Assembly (NCBI GenBank): GCA_027382625.1
Contig: JAJKFJ010022673.1
Coordinates: 1-64,000 of the forward strand
Reading direction: 5' to 3'
DNA length: 64,000 nt
Origin: Tetmemena sp. SeJ-2015
Taxonomy: Eukaryota > Ciliophora > Spirotrichea > Sporadotrichida > Oxytrichidae
Shown piece by piece: positions 35,301-46,936 of this stretch; the stretch's first letter is position 1; every line of letters starts with the position of its first letter. Position numbers and translations under genes: made by a program. The notes under the pieces are model-generated. The model saw only the letters and a program-made list of their open reading frames with translations. It made no database searches and was not told the origin of the DNA.

Positions 35301-36512
35301 CTAAAGAAAAATTTATAAATCCTACATTAGAATAAAACATAAAATAAGTAGAAATACTAAATCATAGTTTAAAGAGGAGTGGCTAATAAAATGTACCATT
35401 AAACATTTTTACTTCTTATAAAAATTAAAATTTTAGGTATTGACTGATTGGCTGCTCTTGAATGAGGTTTAATAAATTTTGTATAAAAAAAGAACTTTAT
35501 TTCTTAAAAGATTTTCAACTATAGTGAGAGTTTGAGAAATCGTCCCTTATTTCGAGGCCAGAATTTGGAACCTAGAATTTTCAATACTTTAAAATAAGTT
35601 TACCATTCTCTCGTCGTTGACTCTGTTAGACATTTTAGATGCTAAATTTTCCTAAGAATTGGGAAGCAGGAGAGGTTGCTGTGGCTCTCGGCTTTTCTCT
35701 GGCGTAATCACACCTCTGTCAGGATCCACCTCTCTTCTGCAGATCGGACAAGGAAATGTCCTCTCATTTAAACACACACAATTTTTTTTAATTATTAGGA
35801 GTAGAACAACGAAGAGTTTGTTCAAAATTACCTCCACCTTTCTGAAGTGAAGTAAATGGTCACCATCATACAAGAAGATTATGAAAATATCCTGTTACTA
35901 TAACCTTGTAAACTATAAATTTCGTGAAAGAACTGAAAGTGATGGAAGAAGCTAGTGTAGAAAACTTCAAGAACCTTCTTAAGCCCTGATAGAGTAATGT
36001 CTTAAATGAAATCCTTAATGAAGGTGAGCTTGATAAGTGGGATGCTCTTTGTCATGGGGAAGTAAAATGCTCTTGCGAAGCTAATAAACAACTACCATGC
36101 GAGATACCTACTGCATCATTACTGCATACCACAGAGTAATGGAGCAGACAGATTTTTTCTCCCGTCATTTTACTCACCTCAAAGTTATATTGATGTAAAA
36201 ATTAAGACATCTTTATCTACTGGGTTATCTGCGAACGAAAATGCTTAAAATGCATTTCAATAAAGCCATATTTATTTCTTTTTGGGATTTGATTATCCTT
36301 TACAAATACTGATTAAATCGCAATGCATAATATAGCTGAACACATAATATTAACTCGAAGAAATGTATAAGCCAACTAGCTTCACTTACCTTGATGCCTT
36401 GGATGAGTTTCTAAAGGCATTCATCACAGACTTCGTGCCTGCAGACTACAAAAGTTTTGAGTCTTCTTTTCTCACAGTCAAATGAGCAAAAGCAAATTGA
36501 ACACTCGTTCAT
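32400..36512 (-). CDS. Large RING-finger protein (putative E3 ubiquitin ligase), interrupted
   Basis: The first exon (36512 to about 36392) holds the first half of a RING: CSICFCSF, then VVCRHEVCDECLQKLIQ. The second half, CLNERTFPCPICRREVD, lies at about 35705-35780. Together these form a C3HC4 RING, the E2-binding domain of ubiquitin ligases. Between them are about 600 bp with a TBE-related stretch. Downstream Ser/Gln/Asn-rich blocks follow: SNRVNDERMVPNSGLEIRDD, QLASRHSNCGSQHYHQ (34940-35060), VEGRNVSQTSLQIFESNQ (34350-34480), a block at 33850-34190, YEDWTPFELAAPLRLL and SVLPTLRDFKDEYC (33400-33700), SELAYFNEATKKFVD (33120-33240), and EIPIPDFNQFEFEIVFNRVE (32580). That these all form one gene is inferred from strand, order and style. 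Confidence 0.5.
35817..36390 (+). mobile_element. TBE 57 kDa-type ORF fragment inside the RING gene
   Basis: VQNYLHLSEVK with the following HHH-like ACCATCATACAAGAAGAT matches 19020-19090 in the broken TBE element, on the plus strand against the minus-strand RING gene. Further weak frames follow (KELKVMEEASVENF; KWDALCHGEVKCSCEANKQ). It sits exactly between the two halves of the RING domain, so it must be removed to make the protein. Confidence 0.55.
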
Positions 36513-36851
36513 CCTCGAATACTGGTTTTACTTAATTAATTATATCTTCAAATCATAAACTCATCTTAAATACTACAAGTAAGAGAAGAAGAGTAGTTGA
36601 TTTTAGAAAATTCTTAAATTGATTAAAATATAATGGAAGGAAATAAAGGATTTAAATATCAAGATAGCTTAACTAATTATTTTTAAAGGTAAATTACCTT
36701 AAACTTTTATCTCTCTTCATCTTGATAACTCATTACCATTATTTTTACCAAAGAATGATTTGACAAATTCTCAAATACAAATTTAGATTAGGTATTAATT
36801 ATTGTAAGCAATAGGAGATTATTAAAATATTAAATAAATTGATAGCAAAGT

Positions 36852-38506
36852 ATGGCAAACTTATTCTAAGGTTCATGTAAGTCATCTCTATCCTTTTTTT
36901 TAATAATTCTAATAGCCACTTCTCAAACTGCTCCCTCAAGGATCACTCTTTGGATCGAGCAACAATTAAACTCAGCAAACTTCAAACCAAGCTTAGACAA
37001 CTGCTGCTCCTTCTCTATTTGCCTTTGGACAAGGTTCGAATTAGCCTTCTACATCGCTTTTTGGCGGTAAAAAAGCCTAATGTGCCTGCCACAGGTGGTC
37101 AAGCTTCGTCGACACCATCACTCTTTGGAAATACTACTACTCCTAATCAACTTAATATTTACTAAATATGGTTTTATACTTGGTCTTATTTTTATTATGT
37201 TAATCCTAGCGCTTCTCTATTTGGTTCAGGTAAATGAAATAAGAGAAAATATTTCCACTCTGCTTATATTTCTGGAAAAAAATAAACTAATTAATCTTCT
37301 TTTAGGGAATTAAGCAAACAACCCTTTCTCTCAAAAGACTCAAGATTCAACATCATAGCAAACTCCATCGACTGTACTAGGAAACCAGAATACTTTTACA
37401 GCTCCTACTAATTTCGGATCAGCATTTGGTGGTTCAAATGCTTAGACTTCAATTAAAATGTATTTATAAACTTTTTCAAGTGGGTTTAATCAGCCAGCTT
37501 AGCCTAAACCAACTACATCTCTTTTAGGTGCAAGTCAATTTTAAAGCCAACCTCAACCGAAGCTAGAAGATCAGAAAACTCAACAGATCCAATCTACAAC
37601 CTAACCTTCAAGCTCTCTTTTTCCCACTTCTTAAATTTAAGAAATTAAATCTATATAATAAATCTTATGGAGCAGCTTCTCAATTTGGTGGGTCGAGCTT
37701 CGGAGCTCCAAGTTAAAAACCTCTTCAATCTAATGTTAGCAGCGGAACTACCACAACCTAACCAACAAATACTTTTTCATAAATGAAAAATGGCAATCAA
37801 AATACTTTTCAATCTTTCAAGCCTCCTGAATAAACGCAAATTAATACCTTCACCCAAAATAAGCCAGCCAGTCAATTTTTGTTTTAATTTTTCCAAATTT
37901 GGCACAGCCCCTTCATTCTAGAATCCCTCTGCTAAGATGAAATAGTAGCAGCAAGACTAAGAAGGAGTATTCATCCAAGGAAAGCTGTAAGGGTAGCATG
38001 TATTTGCTCTCCATGAAAACGGAGATCTCTATTTGCCTCAAGTTAAACTAATTCTAAAGCTAATTATAAATTTTAAGCATTTGATTTACTTTATAAACGG
38101 TAGAAGCATGCTCAAAATTATTCCAACCGATTCCAAGTTGCAAAGGATGCTAACTCCAGCCACTCTCTAACTTGCACTTAAGTTGCATGGAGTGAGTAGT
38201 CAAAGATGGAAGGATGGGCTTAAGGCCATCAATCAGAATAGTTCAAACGTAATGAATTAGTAATTAGCAGAACTGCAAAAGGAGATTCAGGATGTGAAGT
38301 ACATTTTTGTTAGTCTGATGCAATAAGACTTCCCTCAATCTGAGATTGATTAGCTTTCAGCAATATAAAATGCATTCATTGAAAATAAGTGTGAAATCAA
38401 GATTAATTAGGGAAGTGAATCCCTTTAAAAATATCTCTTTTATGCCCAAAAACTATCCAAATAGTTTGGTAAAAAAGCTTAGAAACTCAGTTTTTCTAGC
38501 AGGTGA
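36852..38506 (+). CDS. FG-repeat nucleoporin
   Basis: Nuclear pore protein. Starts MANLFQGS, then intron (about 36877-36915), then FG units GSLFGSSNNQ, SLFAFGQGSNQPSTSLFGG, TPSLFGNTTTP, SASLFGSG, FTAPTNFGSAFGGSN and LLGASQFQSQPQ, spaced by Gln/Thr/Ser-rich linkers. The C-terminal half is structured: GVFIQGKLQGQHVFALHENG, PATLQLALKLHGVSSQRWKD, ELQKEIQDVKYIFVSLMQQD. It likely anchors the protein in the pore. Introns or small IESs remain unresolved at 36940, 37080, 37230-37300, 37640-37680 and 38040-38090. The UGA at 38504 lies 20 bases inside the 3' end of the convergent methyltransferase copy 6. Confidence 0.7.
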
Positions 38507-39510
38507 TTATCATGACCTCGAAGCTCTCAGGATCCAAAACTGCATCTCCCATCTTCTCTTCATACAGATTCTTCGCGTCCTCTTTTATAGTGTACAGCTA
38601 ACTCTCTGAAACAGAGGAGAGAATTCCGATATAGAAAGGCTGCTGAGAGACCACAGACCAGTAGTCTTCAAAATCCTCATAATGGAATTGCATCGGCTGA
38701 TACCATATCTTTATCTTTGAAAAGCCTTGCTCTTCGAATTCTTACTTCATCTTTTGAGGATCTTCGCCCAAGTAGTGTGGGCTTCTCATAGACTTAGGAT
38801 TAACAAGATTGTGCCTTCTAAGGACCTCTTTTATGATAAAGTTGTTATTGTTCTTAGACTCTCTTCCCCAAACTGTGAAGCCTAAGTGAGATCCTTTTTT
38901 AGTAACTCTGTAAGCTTCAGTTAGCTAGTTCTTGTAATTGTCTACCAGCATTAAGGATAAGTTGGCGATGTAGCAGTCGAAAGATTCGTTCTTAAATGGA
39001 AGACATTCGTTGTTTGCTTAGCAGCCTAGGATATACTTCTACTCCTTACTGAAGCCTTACTGACTCAAATAGGCTTCAATATAATTAATTACTTAATAAA
39101 TGTTGAATATCGTAGTCTTGGACTCCAAGAGGGGCGATTTCATCAGCTTGGATGGAATGTCTATTGCTCTCAAGTGCAGTATAGGCTGAGCTTAAAACTG
39201 GATTAGCAAAGAGTGATTTAGTCTTCTCCATCATCTGACTTGAGAAGTCGCAAGATACTAGAGCAGCCCCTTGTTTCAAGTAAAATGCTCCAAGGATCAC
39301 TGAGTGAGGACCAGCTCCGCAGGCAACCTCAATCACTCTCTCAGCTTGCTCAATTTTTGTGTGAGTACACAAAGTAACAAGGGACTAAAGAGTGGTGCCT
39401 TGAATCTTTTTCTCATAGAGCTCTGCAAATGCATCCCATACTTTTTCTCCTTGCTTTTGAGCCTCGGAGTTCAAAACATTAGGTGGTAATTTCTTATCAA
39501 GAGAGTCCAT
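38487..39510 (-). CDS. Class I SAM-dependent methyltransferase, copy 6
   Basis: Starts MDSLDKKLPPNVLNSEAQKQ, then VIEVACGAGPHSVILGAFYL (motif I), LVSCDFSSQMMEK, YILGCQANNECLPF, YIANLSLMLVDNY, GSHLGFTVWGRESKNN, KIKIWYQPMQFHYEDFEDYW and ends VMIITCQKN, UGA. No IES at the copy 2/3 site. The 1024-base span needs loss of a length equal to 1 modulo 3; the AT-rich word near 39075-39095 (TTATTAAGTAATTAATTATA) is the only candidate site. Closest to copy 7. Confidence 0.75.
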
Positions 39511-39635
39511 TTAGACAGATTATTTGGGAATAGTTAAGATTCTTAAATTAAGATTATAGATTATAAGATCTTCTTTCAATTAAACTTTAGATTTACGTAA
39601 TCACAGATTATGAAATTAAAACAACCATACACTCT

Positions 39636-40622
39636 TCAGTTCCTTTCACAATGAATAATCATAACTTCAAAGCATTCAGGGTCAAGAGCATTTGGGCCCA
39701 TTCTTTCATCGTAGAGTTTTCTAGCAGTCTCTAGTACCTCAGCTTTCTTTTGTGCTTCTAAAGAATTCAATATAGCCAGAGAAGTTGGCTGATGGAAAAT
39801 AGTTTGATAGTAGTCTTCAAAGTCTGAATAGGGTGTATTCATTTGCTGATACCACATTCTCACATTTGAGAATCCATGCTGCTCAAATTCCTCTTTGAGC
39901 TTTAGGGGATCCTTGCCAAGATCGTAATTGGTCTTAGCTGGTTTCTCCTTAGGGCCTAATCCATGGATTTCATAAACCTCCTTCATGATAGTGAAGTTGT
40001 TATTCTTAGATTCTCTGCCCCAAATTGTGAAAGCAAGATGAGAGCCTGGCTTGGTTACTCTGTAAGCCTCTGATAGCTAGTTATGGTGATTATCAACTAG
40101 CATCAAGCTAAGATTAGCAATGTAGCAATCAAAAGAGGCGTCTTTAAAAGGAAGAGACTCGTTGTTGGCTTGGCAGCCAAACACAAACCTATCAGATTCT
40201 TCTATATTGTGTTCCTTCAAGGCAGATTCAATGTCGAAAGTGTGCTCTCCAAGAGGCAGCACTTCTCCTTCAATGATGTGGACTTTATTTGCTGGGAAGG
40301 CTGTGAAAGAGTGGCTAATCTCCTTGTCTTCAAATCTTCTCTTGGTATAGCCCATCATCTCAGCTGAGAAGTCAGTAGAAACTAAAACGCCACCTCTCTG
40401 GAGATAGGTGGAGGCTAGGACTTGAGAATGAGATCCGGCGCCGCATGCAACTTCGAGAATACGCTTTGCTCGCTCAACTCTAGTTTAAGTGCAGAGAGTA
40501 ATGAATGGCTGAAGAGCTACCATCTGAATTCTCTTCTAGTAGAGTGTGGCGAAGGAATCCCAGTACTTAGACTTTTCAATCTGAACCTGAGTATTCACAT
40601 TTGCTTCTTGCTAAGTCTCCAT
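39636..40622 (-). CDS. Class I SAM-dependent methyltransferase, copy 7 (uninterrupted)
   Basis: 329 codons from ATG to UGA with no intron or IES. Reads KSKYWDSFATLYQKRIQ, motif I RILEVACGAGSHSQVLA, GVLVSTDFSAEMMGYTKRRF, FVFGCQANNESLPF, YIANLSLMLVDNHHNQL, GSHLAFTIWGRESKNNNF, VRMWYQQMNTPYSDFEDYY, EVMIIHCERN. This is the cleanest member and a good reference for the family. Copies 6 and 7 are in tandem, 125 bp apart. Confidence 0.85.
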
Positions 40623-40735
40623 TTTATTGAAGCGAGGATGCTGCAAAGATTTGTATGATTTGAAAAGATTATTTAGATTAAAGATTTTCATTTACCTATA
40701 TAGTACAGTAGCATAATGCAAATTATTTTTCTTGA

Positions 40736-42665
40736 ATGTACAGGCTCTTCAACATTTTCGATCTTTGCGCCCTGACAGGTTCTAGAGCTCAAATGATTTT
40801 CAAGTTGGCGCAGACAATTAAGCAATCGGAGCAAGACTTCTATGTTATAAGAGAGCAAGCCTTGCAAGCATCCCTATCTAACAGAGAGTTTTAATAAACT
40901 GAACCTATTTTTTATTTTTAAGTTTGGACCTCTGCTTTGCAAACTGTTTGCACTTGGGGACATGGAGGGAATTCATTAAGCCATTATGAGAAACCTCAAT
41001 ACAATTCAAAAGGATTACATCACTAAGAAATTTGTGGACTTTCTGAGGGAGTTATCAAGCTTCATCTCAGATTTTTATCTCAAGGAGGATCAAAACGAAG
41101 GACTCTTCACTAGTTTACTTCTTCAATTCTAATACTTCTGGTAATCTAGTGACTTAATTTCTAACCTCTTCTCTATAGTGCCAGCCAACTATCAGAGTTA
41201 AAGAAACAGGAGCAGAAAACTACGCTTAATAGCGCACTAATCATGCTGTTTGAACTCATAAATGGCGATGATTAGCGAGTGAAAACTTATGGAGATACCA
41301 TCAGCAAGAGACTTATCATCAAACTCTTTGTGACCAAGCCAGGACTTCTGCCAATTGAGGACATGATGGCCAATCTGTCTGAGTAAGAAATAAGAGTTGT
41401 ATCTGATTCTTCTTTTTAGACTTTATGGCCAGTTCAGAAGCTCAAATATGGATGCAAGTGATTAACTTATCTAGAAACTGCTAAGAGAAAAGCCACTCAA
41501 AGTACTTGCAGAGATGGAAAAAGTTTTTACTCCAGCTTTATCGCATCACTTAAGAAGCATTTACTTGAGATATGGAATCTACCAAAATAAGGACACCCTC
41601 AAAGCGGAAGACTAGGCTCATATCTGTCAGATTCTGCTTAATCATTATCAAAGAGAATATTGATCTATCATCAACATATTATATGCAGTTATTGAAATAT
41701 GTTGGCTACCTTATTCAAAATTTCAGGTTTTTGAGGTCAGTCCCGTATAGCAACTAGCAAGATAGCGACATGCAAATAGATTAGAACACGAGTGAAAATC
41801 TCACTTTACAGCAAGCTCTTAAAGTTATAGCCTTTTACATTTCAGAGTTCAAAAACTCGGAAAATATCACAAGCCTTGGTAGAGCAGCTATTGAGGCTTG
41901 CACTGAGTACATATCTACTGAGCATATCAACCATGTTTTGGAATTCATTTCCCAACTTAAAGATGAAAAGAGCAAGAGGGATCTCAAATAAAAGCACCAT
42001 CATAAGTTCTAAGATGCTTAATCTTAGTTATAGTTTATGAATATATTCAAAACTACTCTCAGTTTCAATTTCACTAGGAGCAAAACTTCAAGGAAGCCTT
42101 CGCCAAGTTGCCTTTGTTGAACGAGAAGGAAAAATCTAAGATTCTTGTGAGTCTAACTTCTAACCTAATCAAGCAAGTCACTTCCTCTGATTTGAAGAAG
42201 TAGTTGAGATGCCTCGCTCTGCTGTAAAGACTGAGAACCTAGGTGGCTAATGAAATCTTTCTCTCCGACTTATAGAAATGCTCGCCCAACTTGAAATACC
42301 TACTCACTCTGAATTAGCTGCAGAGGTCTGTAGAGGCAAAGAACGAGGAAGCTATCAAGAGATCACTACTAGAAATAAGATAGACCGAATACCCCTATCA
42401 CTACTTCAACCCTGTCATCGAGATAATCAAGCCAGCTCTTTACGGTAAGCTAATTTTTGTGATTATATTCTCATTTAAAGACTCCTCCTTCAGATTTGGC
42501 AAAGCAGACTTCTTATATTTTATATATACATACTATACTTCTACTATTTCAGCCAGATGATTCCAAGATTGCAGTAGGAGTTCAACCATGATGACGTAGC
42601 TCAAGCACTTGCCTACAAATCTGTTACTAATTGATGTTCTGATTTAATAAGAAATTAAAAAATGA
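40736..42665 (+). CDS. Hypothetical large helical protein
   Basis: Unrecognised. Starts MYRLFNIFDLCALTGSRAQ, then PLLCKLFALGDMEGIH, KKFVDFLRELSSFISDFYLK, a 38 bp GT-AG intron near 41141-41178, SALIMLFELINGDDQRVKTY, RLIIKLFVTKPGLLPIEDMM, QALKVIAFYISEFKNSENI, FLSDLQKCSPNLKYLLTLNQ and QTEYPYHYFNPVIEIIKPAL. Leu-rich amphipathic helices throughout suggest a HEAT/ARM-like solenoid; no signature repeat was confirmed. Several junctions (41400-41470, 41600-41760, 42030-42250) change frame and need introns or IESs. The last frame ends at the UGA at 42663. Confidence 0.5.
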
Positions 42666-42820
42666 ATATATTCTCGCACTATTCCTAATTCATTTAGTTT
42701 CTTTTTCATAGTTTAATCGTTTTATTACTCAATCAAAAATTTACTTCTTCTTTGTAACATTTATATTCCTTATTCATTTCTAAGATCCTTCTTTATCATA
42801 ACTCCGATAGCTTTTTAAGA

Positions 42821-45559
42821 ATGTCTGTGAATAAGAATTATGATTTAAAAAAAGATTATAATATTTCTAAAATGCAAAACTAAATGTAATAGCAAGCGCC
42901 TCCTCCCTAAAGAGTAAATACAAACGCTAATTTTGTGAAAGTGATTGAGGGCTACGACCAAAGAAAAAAGATCTAAATTAAGTTCACCTTCCCAGACCTC
43001 TAAAAGTTCAAAGGTAATGATAGATTCTCTAAATAAGCACTAACTTTAGATCAGTAGCAAGCTTAGTCAGAAACTTTCTGCCAAACCTAAATGCAAAGAG
43101 TTTTAAAGTGTGCTGAAATGGCGGTAAAGCTCGACCTTTAAGGATTCAACAGTATCCTGACTCAAACCCATTCAGTAATTAATTTCAAGCTCGCTCAAAA
43201 ATTTTTTTAGGATTTGAGAGAGCTGATTCAACTAGGGAAATGCTCCCAAATTTACGAAAAAGTTAAGCAAATGATTCATGATACAGTCAACTCTTCATTA
43301 GCTCAAATCTCACCTCAGACTGATAAGAAAACTCCTAATGACATACTACCCTCACTCTAAAGCTTTTGGATTTCGCACAATTTGAAGGTTCTCAAAATCA
43401 CAGAGGCATTTTCGCTTGTTTTAACATCTCTTTTTAAAGTTTAGAACTAAATGATCATCGAGCACTAAAGGCTAAACTCACTCAAGAATGATCTCAGGAT
43501 GGAAATTGATCAAGGTTCTGATTAAGAATCTGGAATATAGACTTCTGAAGACCTTAAATTCTGGCAAATAGGAGTCTCAGCGATCAAACAACACTTTAAT
43601 CTCTCAAATCCTCAAGGAATGAAGCTTCTGAATTAGATAATAGATGAAGCTATCTTTCAGATAACCTCAGTCAGACAACAGTTCTTAGATAAAAAGCAGC
43701 CGGATAACAAGAAACTGATAGTTGTGAGAGACGTACTCAAAATGATTGAAAGCTTGGGCTTGTATCAGTAATTATTCCTCTATTTATAAATATTTTAGTC
43801 AATACTTCGAGACTAAGTATATAGAGAGGACTTAGCACTTTTACAGACTTCAAAGCAATTAACTAATTTCAAAGGAGAGCGTAAGATAGTCATAATCTAA
43901 ACTACTTTTAGGTCAAGGATTACATTCATCTCACTTATGACATCAATTTATTATACTTTCCTTTTATTATCTATCATAGAGAATGAATCGATCATCGTCT
44001 AAAACTTCCTCAAGAATCAAGGCCTTGATCGAATTCTAGTGGCTCTGGAGCAAGTTATGATTAAGGATCATGCTCAGTAAATTCTAGAGAAAGGTTTCTA
44101 AGGCCTGCTTATGGATTAACAATTTGAGAGTCTGGAACTTCTTTTCAACTTCTTTGAGGAATGTGCTCTGCTAACTTAGCTAAGATAGATGTGGATACTC
44201 ACAATTAGAAAAGAGTGCCAGCATATTTTCTCAAGCATAAAATAAGACTAGAAGGCCACTATGATTCTTGCCATGAAGAAAATCTTTTAGCTCAAGGAAC
44301 TAACTGATAAGGTGCTAAATGTGAGCTTTGAGGAAAAGCCAGAGTTTAAATCTGGCTAGAGAGAGGGGTTTGAGTAGGCTCTAAATGAAGACTTATAGCC
44401 AGATAAATCTGCAAATTACCTAGCCCTGTATGTAGATAAGTTAATGTAGAAAGAGAATATCTCTTCTTCAAATAAGTTTTAAATGACACATTTTAAGAGT
44501 ATTTGTGGAATAAATAAGAGTTTGAAGCAGGAAATAAGCGATATTAAGCATGAGACAATCATCAGTGTATTCAGACACGTAACTGCAAAAGACACCTTTG
44601 AGGCATTCTTCACCAAATATCTGAGCGACAGATTAATAAAGAGAAAGAGTGAATCATGGGACTAAGAAAAGGAGTTTATTGGCAAACTTAAGAGTGAATG
44701 TGGGAACTTGTTCACCCAAAGAGTTGAGCAAATGTTCTCAGATATAGAATTGTCTAAGGATCTGACAAAACAGTTTATCGAAAAGAAGAAGAATGTAAAT
44801 CCAGCGATCGAGTCCGAGTTTTTAGTGCTCTCTTCAAATTCTTGGCCTATCAGTATCCAGATGCATAAGTTTTAACTGCCGAAGTAAATTTCAGAAACCT
44901 CGAACAAATTTGAGACCTTTTACAAGTTAAAGCACCAGGGAAGAGTGCTAAATTGGTCAATAGATTATTGCTCCTCTATAGTAAAGGGGCTCTTTCGATT
45001 AGGGTAAAACTCCTACTAGTTTGAAGCTTCAGGAGTTTATCTCTTATACTCTTACATTTGAATTCAACTCTAAGTTCAGCTATAAAGAGATTTAGCACAT
45101 ACTTAAATCTTTGATGAATTCCTGAGAAATGGACTCTCTGTTCTTTCGAGCAAAGATATAGCAATCTTAATTAGAGAAGGTTAAGACTTGAGTTAGGAGA
45201 GTAACTCACAATCCATCTAGCCTGACTCTATATTCTATATTAACGAAGCTTACTCCTCTAAACTTAAGAGAGTAAACATCAATAAGGCCTTGAGGACCAT
45301 ACAACACATTTAAGAGGAATAAAAGGAGACAGAGGAAAAAGTCAAAGAAGATAGAAGATTCTAGATTGATGGTGGCTTGATGAAGATAATGAAAGACTCC
45401 AAGTAACTTTCTCACAACGATCTTGTGCAAAATCTTCTTAACAACTTGAAGTTCTAGATAGATATTTCCTTCATCAATGCTAGAATAGAATCTCTCATCG
45501 ACAAAGATTACTTGAAGAGAAATGCGTAAAATAACTCCTTGTATGAGTATGTTGCATGA
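42821..45559 (+). CDS. Cullin
   Basis: Scaffold of cullin-RING ubiquitin ligases. The N-terminal repeats include YFETKYIERTQHFYRLQS, which fits the cullin YFE-x-T-x-FY motif. The middle cullin-homology region reads NYLALYVDKLMQK, KHETIISVFRHVTAKDTFEA and FFTKYLSDRLIKR. The C terminus is the neddylation/winged-helix domain: KEDRRFQIDGGLMKIMKDSK, LSHNDLVQNLLNNLKFQ and RIESLIDKDYLKRN, ending YEYVA and UGA. The Lys in KIMK is the expected NEDD8 site. An intron at about 43771-43801 is clear, and an IES or intron lies at 43905-43985. Ends one residue after the usual -YVA. Which cullin (CUL1/3/4) is not settled. Confidence 0.88.
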
Positions 45560-45639
45560 TAATTGACAAGACTAATTTTTTAATAGAAATTAACTCTTAA
45601 GTTTTATAATCTCATATCAATTTAATCACATCCTCTAGG

Positions 45640-46920
45640 CAACCTCATCTTCTGCTGGTCTATCATTTTAGACATTTTCTGACGAGTTTTATCTTTAGTT
45701 ATAGTTATATATCTTATTCAATACTTCTTAATTTCTAGCTGAAGTATTTTGATAACTAAAATTATCAGAGGATTCCTGCTATCTGGATGCTCTGTATTTT
45801 GAATCCCTGCTTTATCCCTGTCCATGATTTTTGAATTAAGAATTTAAGTTGCGTGAGTCTTTTGTGTGCTTTAGTTTTGGCTAAGATTGCTAACTCATTT
45901 TCAGATTTCTTATCGAAGAAGAATCTTTCAATGAACTTTCTGAATCGAAATTTCTGTAAGTATATTTAACTGGCTTCTTCTTTTTAAGCTTCTTATCTAC
46001 GGCTCGCTTCTTGATGACGAACTTTACATTATTATCGAATTTGTGCCAATGATTTATGAAGTCCTAACTCTAATACTTTTATTCCTAGATACTAATTAAA
46101 ATAAAGATTAGTTTCTTGTTTTCCAAACTATCTAGAGCTGATAACTTCTAAGAGCCTTTTAGATTTTTGAGCGATGATTGTGATTGATCCAGCTCCGATC
46201 CAGACATAATCAAACACCAAATAAATTTTTCTAAAGAAAGCAAGTTAGTTTATGATTTTAAATTCTCAAAAATTTATATTTTATGAACGTTGAAGTTAGT
46301 TTTGAAAGCCGTAGATTATTCTAGCCTTAGTTCTCTCTCCTGTGTATTTCTCCTTGAGCCATCAGTCACAGACTTGGCAGTGCCTTTTCTAATTAAGCTC
46401 TTTTAAGTATCACTCTTATTTAGATTGATGTTCTCTGCATTTTGAGAGTCTATCTTCTTCCATCCACCTACTCTCCCCTCCGTACTTTGTAACTCATCAT
46501 GCTCTAATGGATTTGCCATGAGTTGAATCTCAACTTGCTCCTATCCATCTGGCCCTAGGACAAAAGACTTGCTCACATCTGCATTATTCAGATGCTGCTT
46601 TTCCTGGTCTTCCTCTTATAGAGCGCCAAGATCTTTTAAGCCCTGCATTTGCAGCTCAAGTTTGGATAACTTCTTGCAATCACAAGACTTAAAAGCCCTT
46701 ATTCAGTTCGATGTTGAGAGGACCAAAGTTAAGATGATGATGCAGTAGCAACTTATAATGAATATATAACCTAATACAAGGTTATAAAGAAGCGATTGCT
46801 CTTACTTGAAACTTGCTTGATGTAGATCTTATCAGTGAAAAATTCTCTGTATAAGGGTAAAGTAGATACAGATGCCACAAAGACTAAAAGCTCAACAAAA
46901 ACTTAAATTTTGGTATTCAT
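45640..46920 (-). CDS. Hypothetical membrane-anchored protein
   Basis: The N-terminal signal or anchor (MNTKIQVFVELLVFVASVST) is followed by a short charged segment. After a 35 bp intron comes a transmembrane helix (YIFIISCYCIIILTLVL), then another short intron and a Cys-containing juxtamembrane piece (SCDCKKLSKLELQMQ). The polar tail (GPDGQEQVEIQLMANPLEHD, RKGTAKSVTDGSRRN) leads to a Lys-rich end (KKRAVDKKLKKKKPVKYTY). No domain recognised. The 3' end is not fixed. Its start codon is only 17 bp from the pointer that opens the scrambled-gene segment on the other strand. Confidence 0.55.
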
Positions 46921-46936
46921 TAATGGAAATTTTTAT

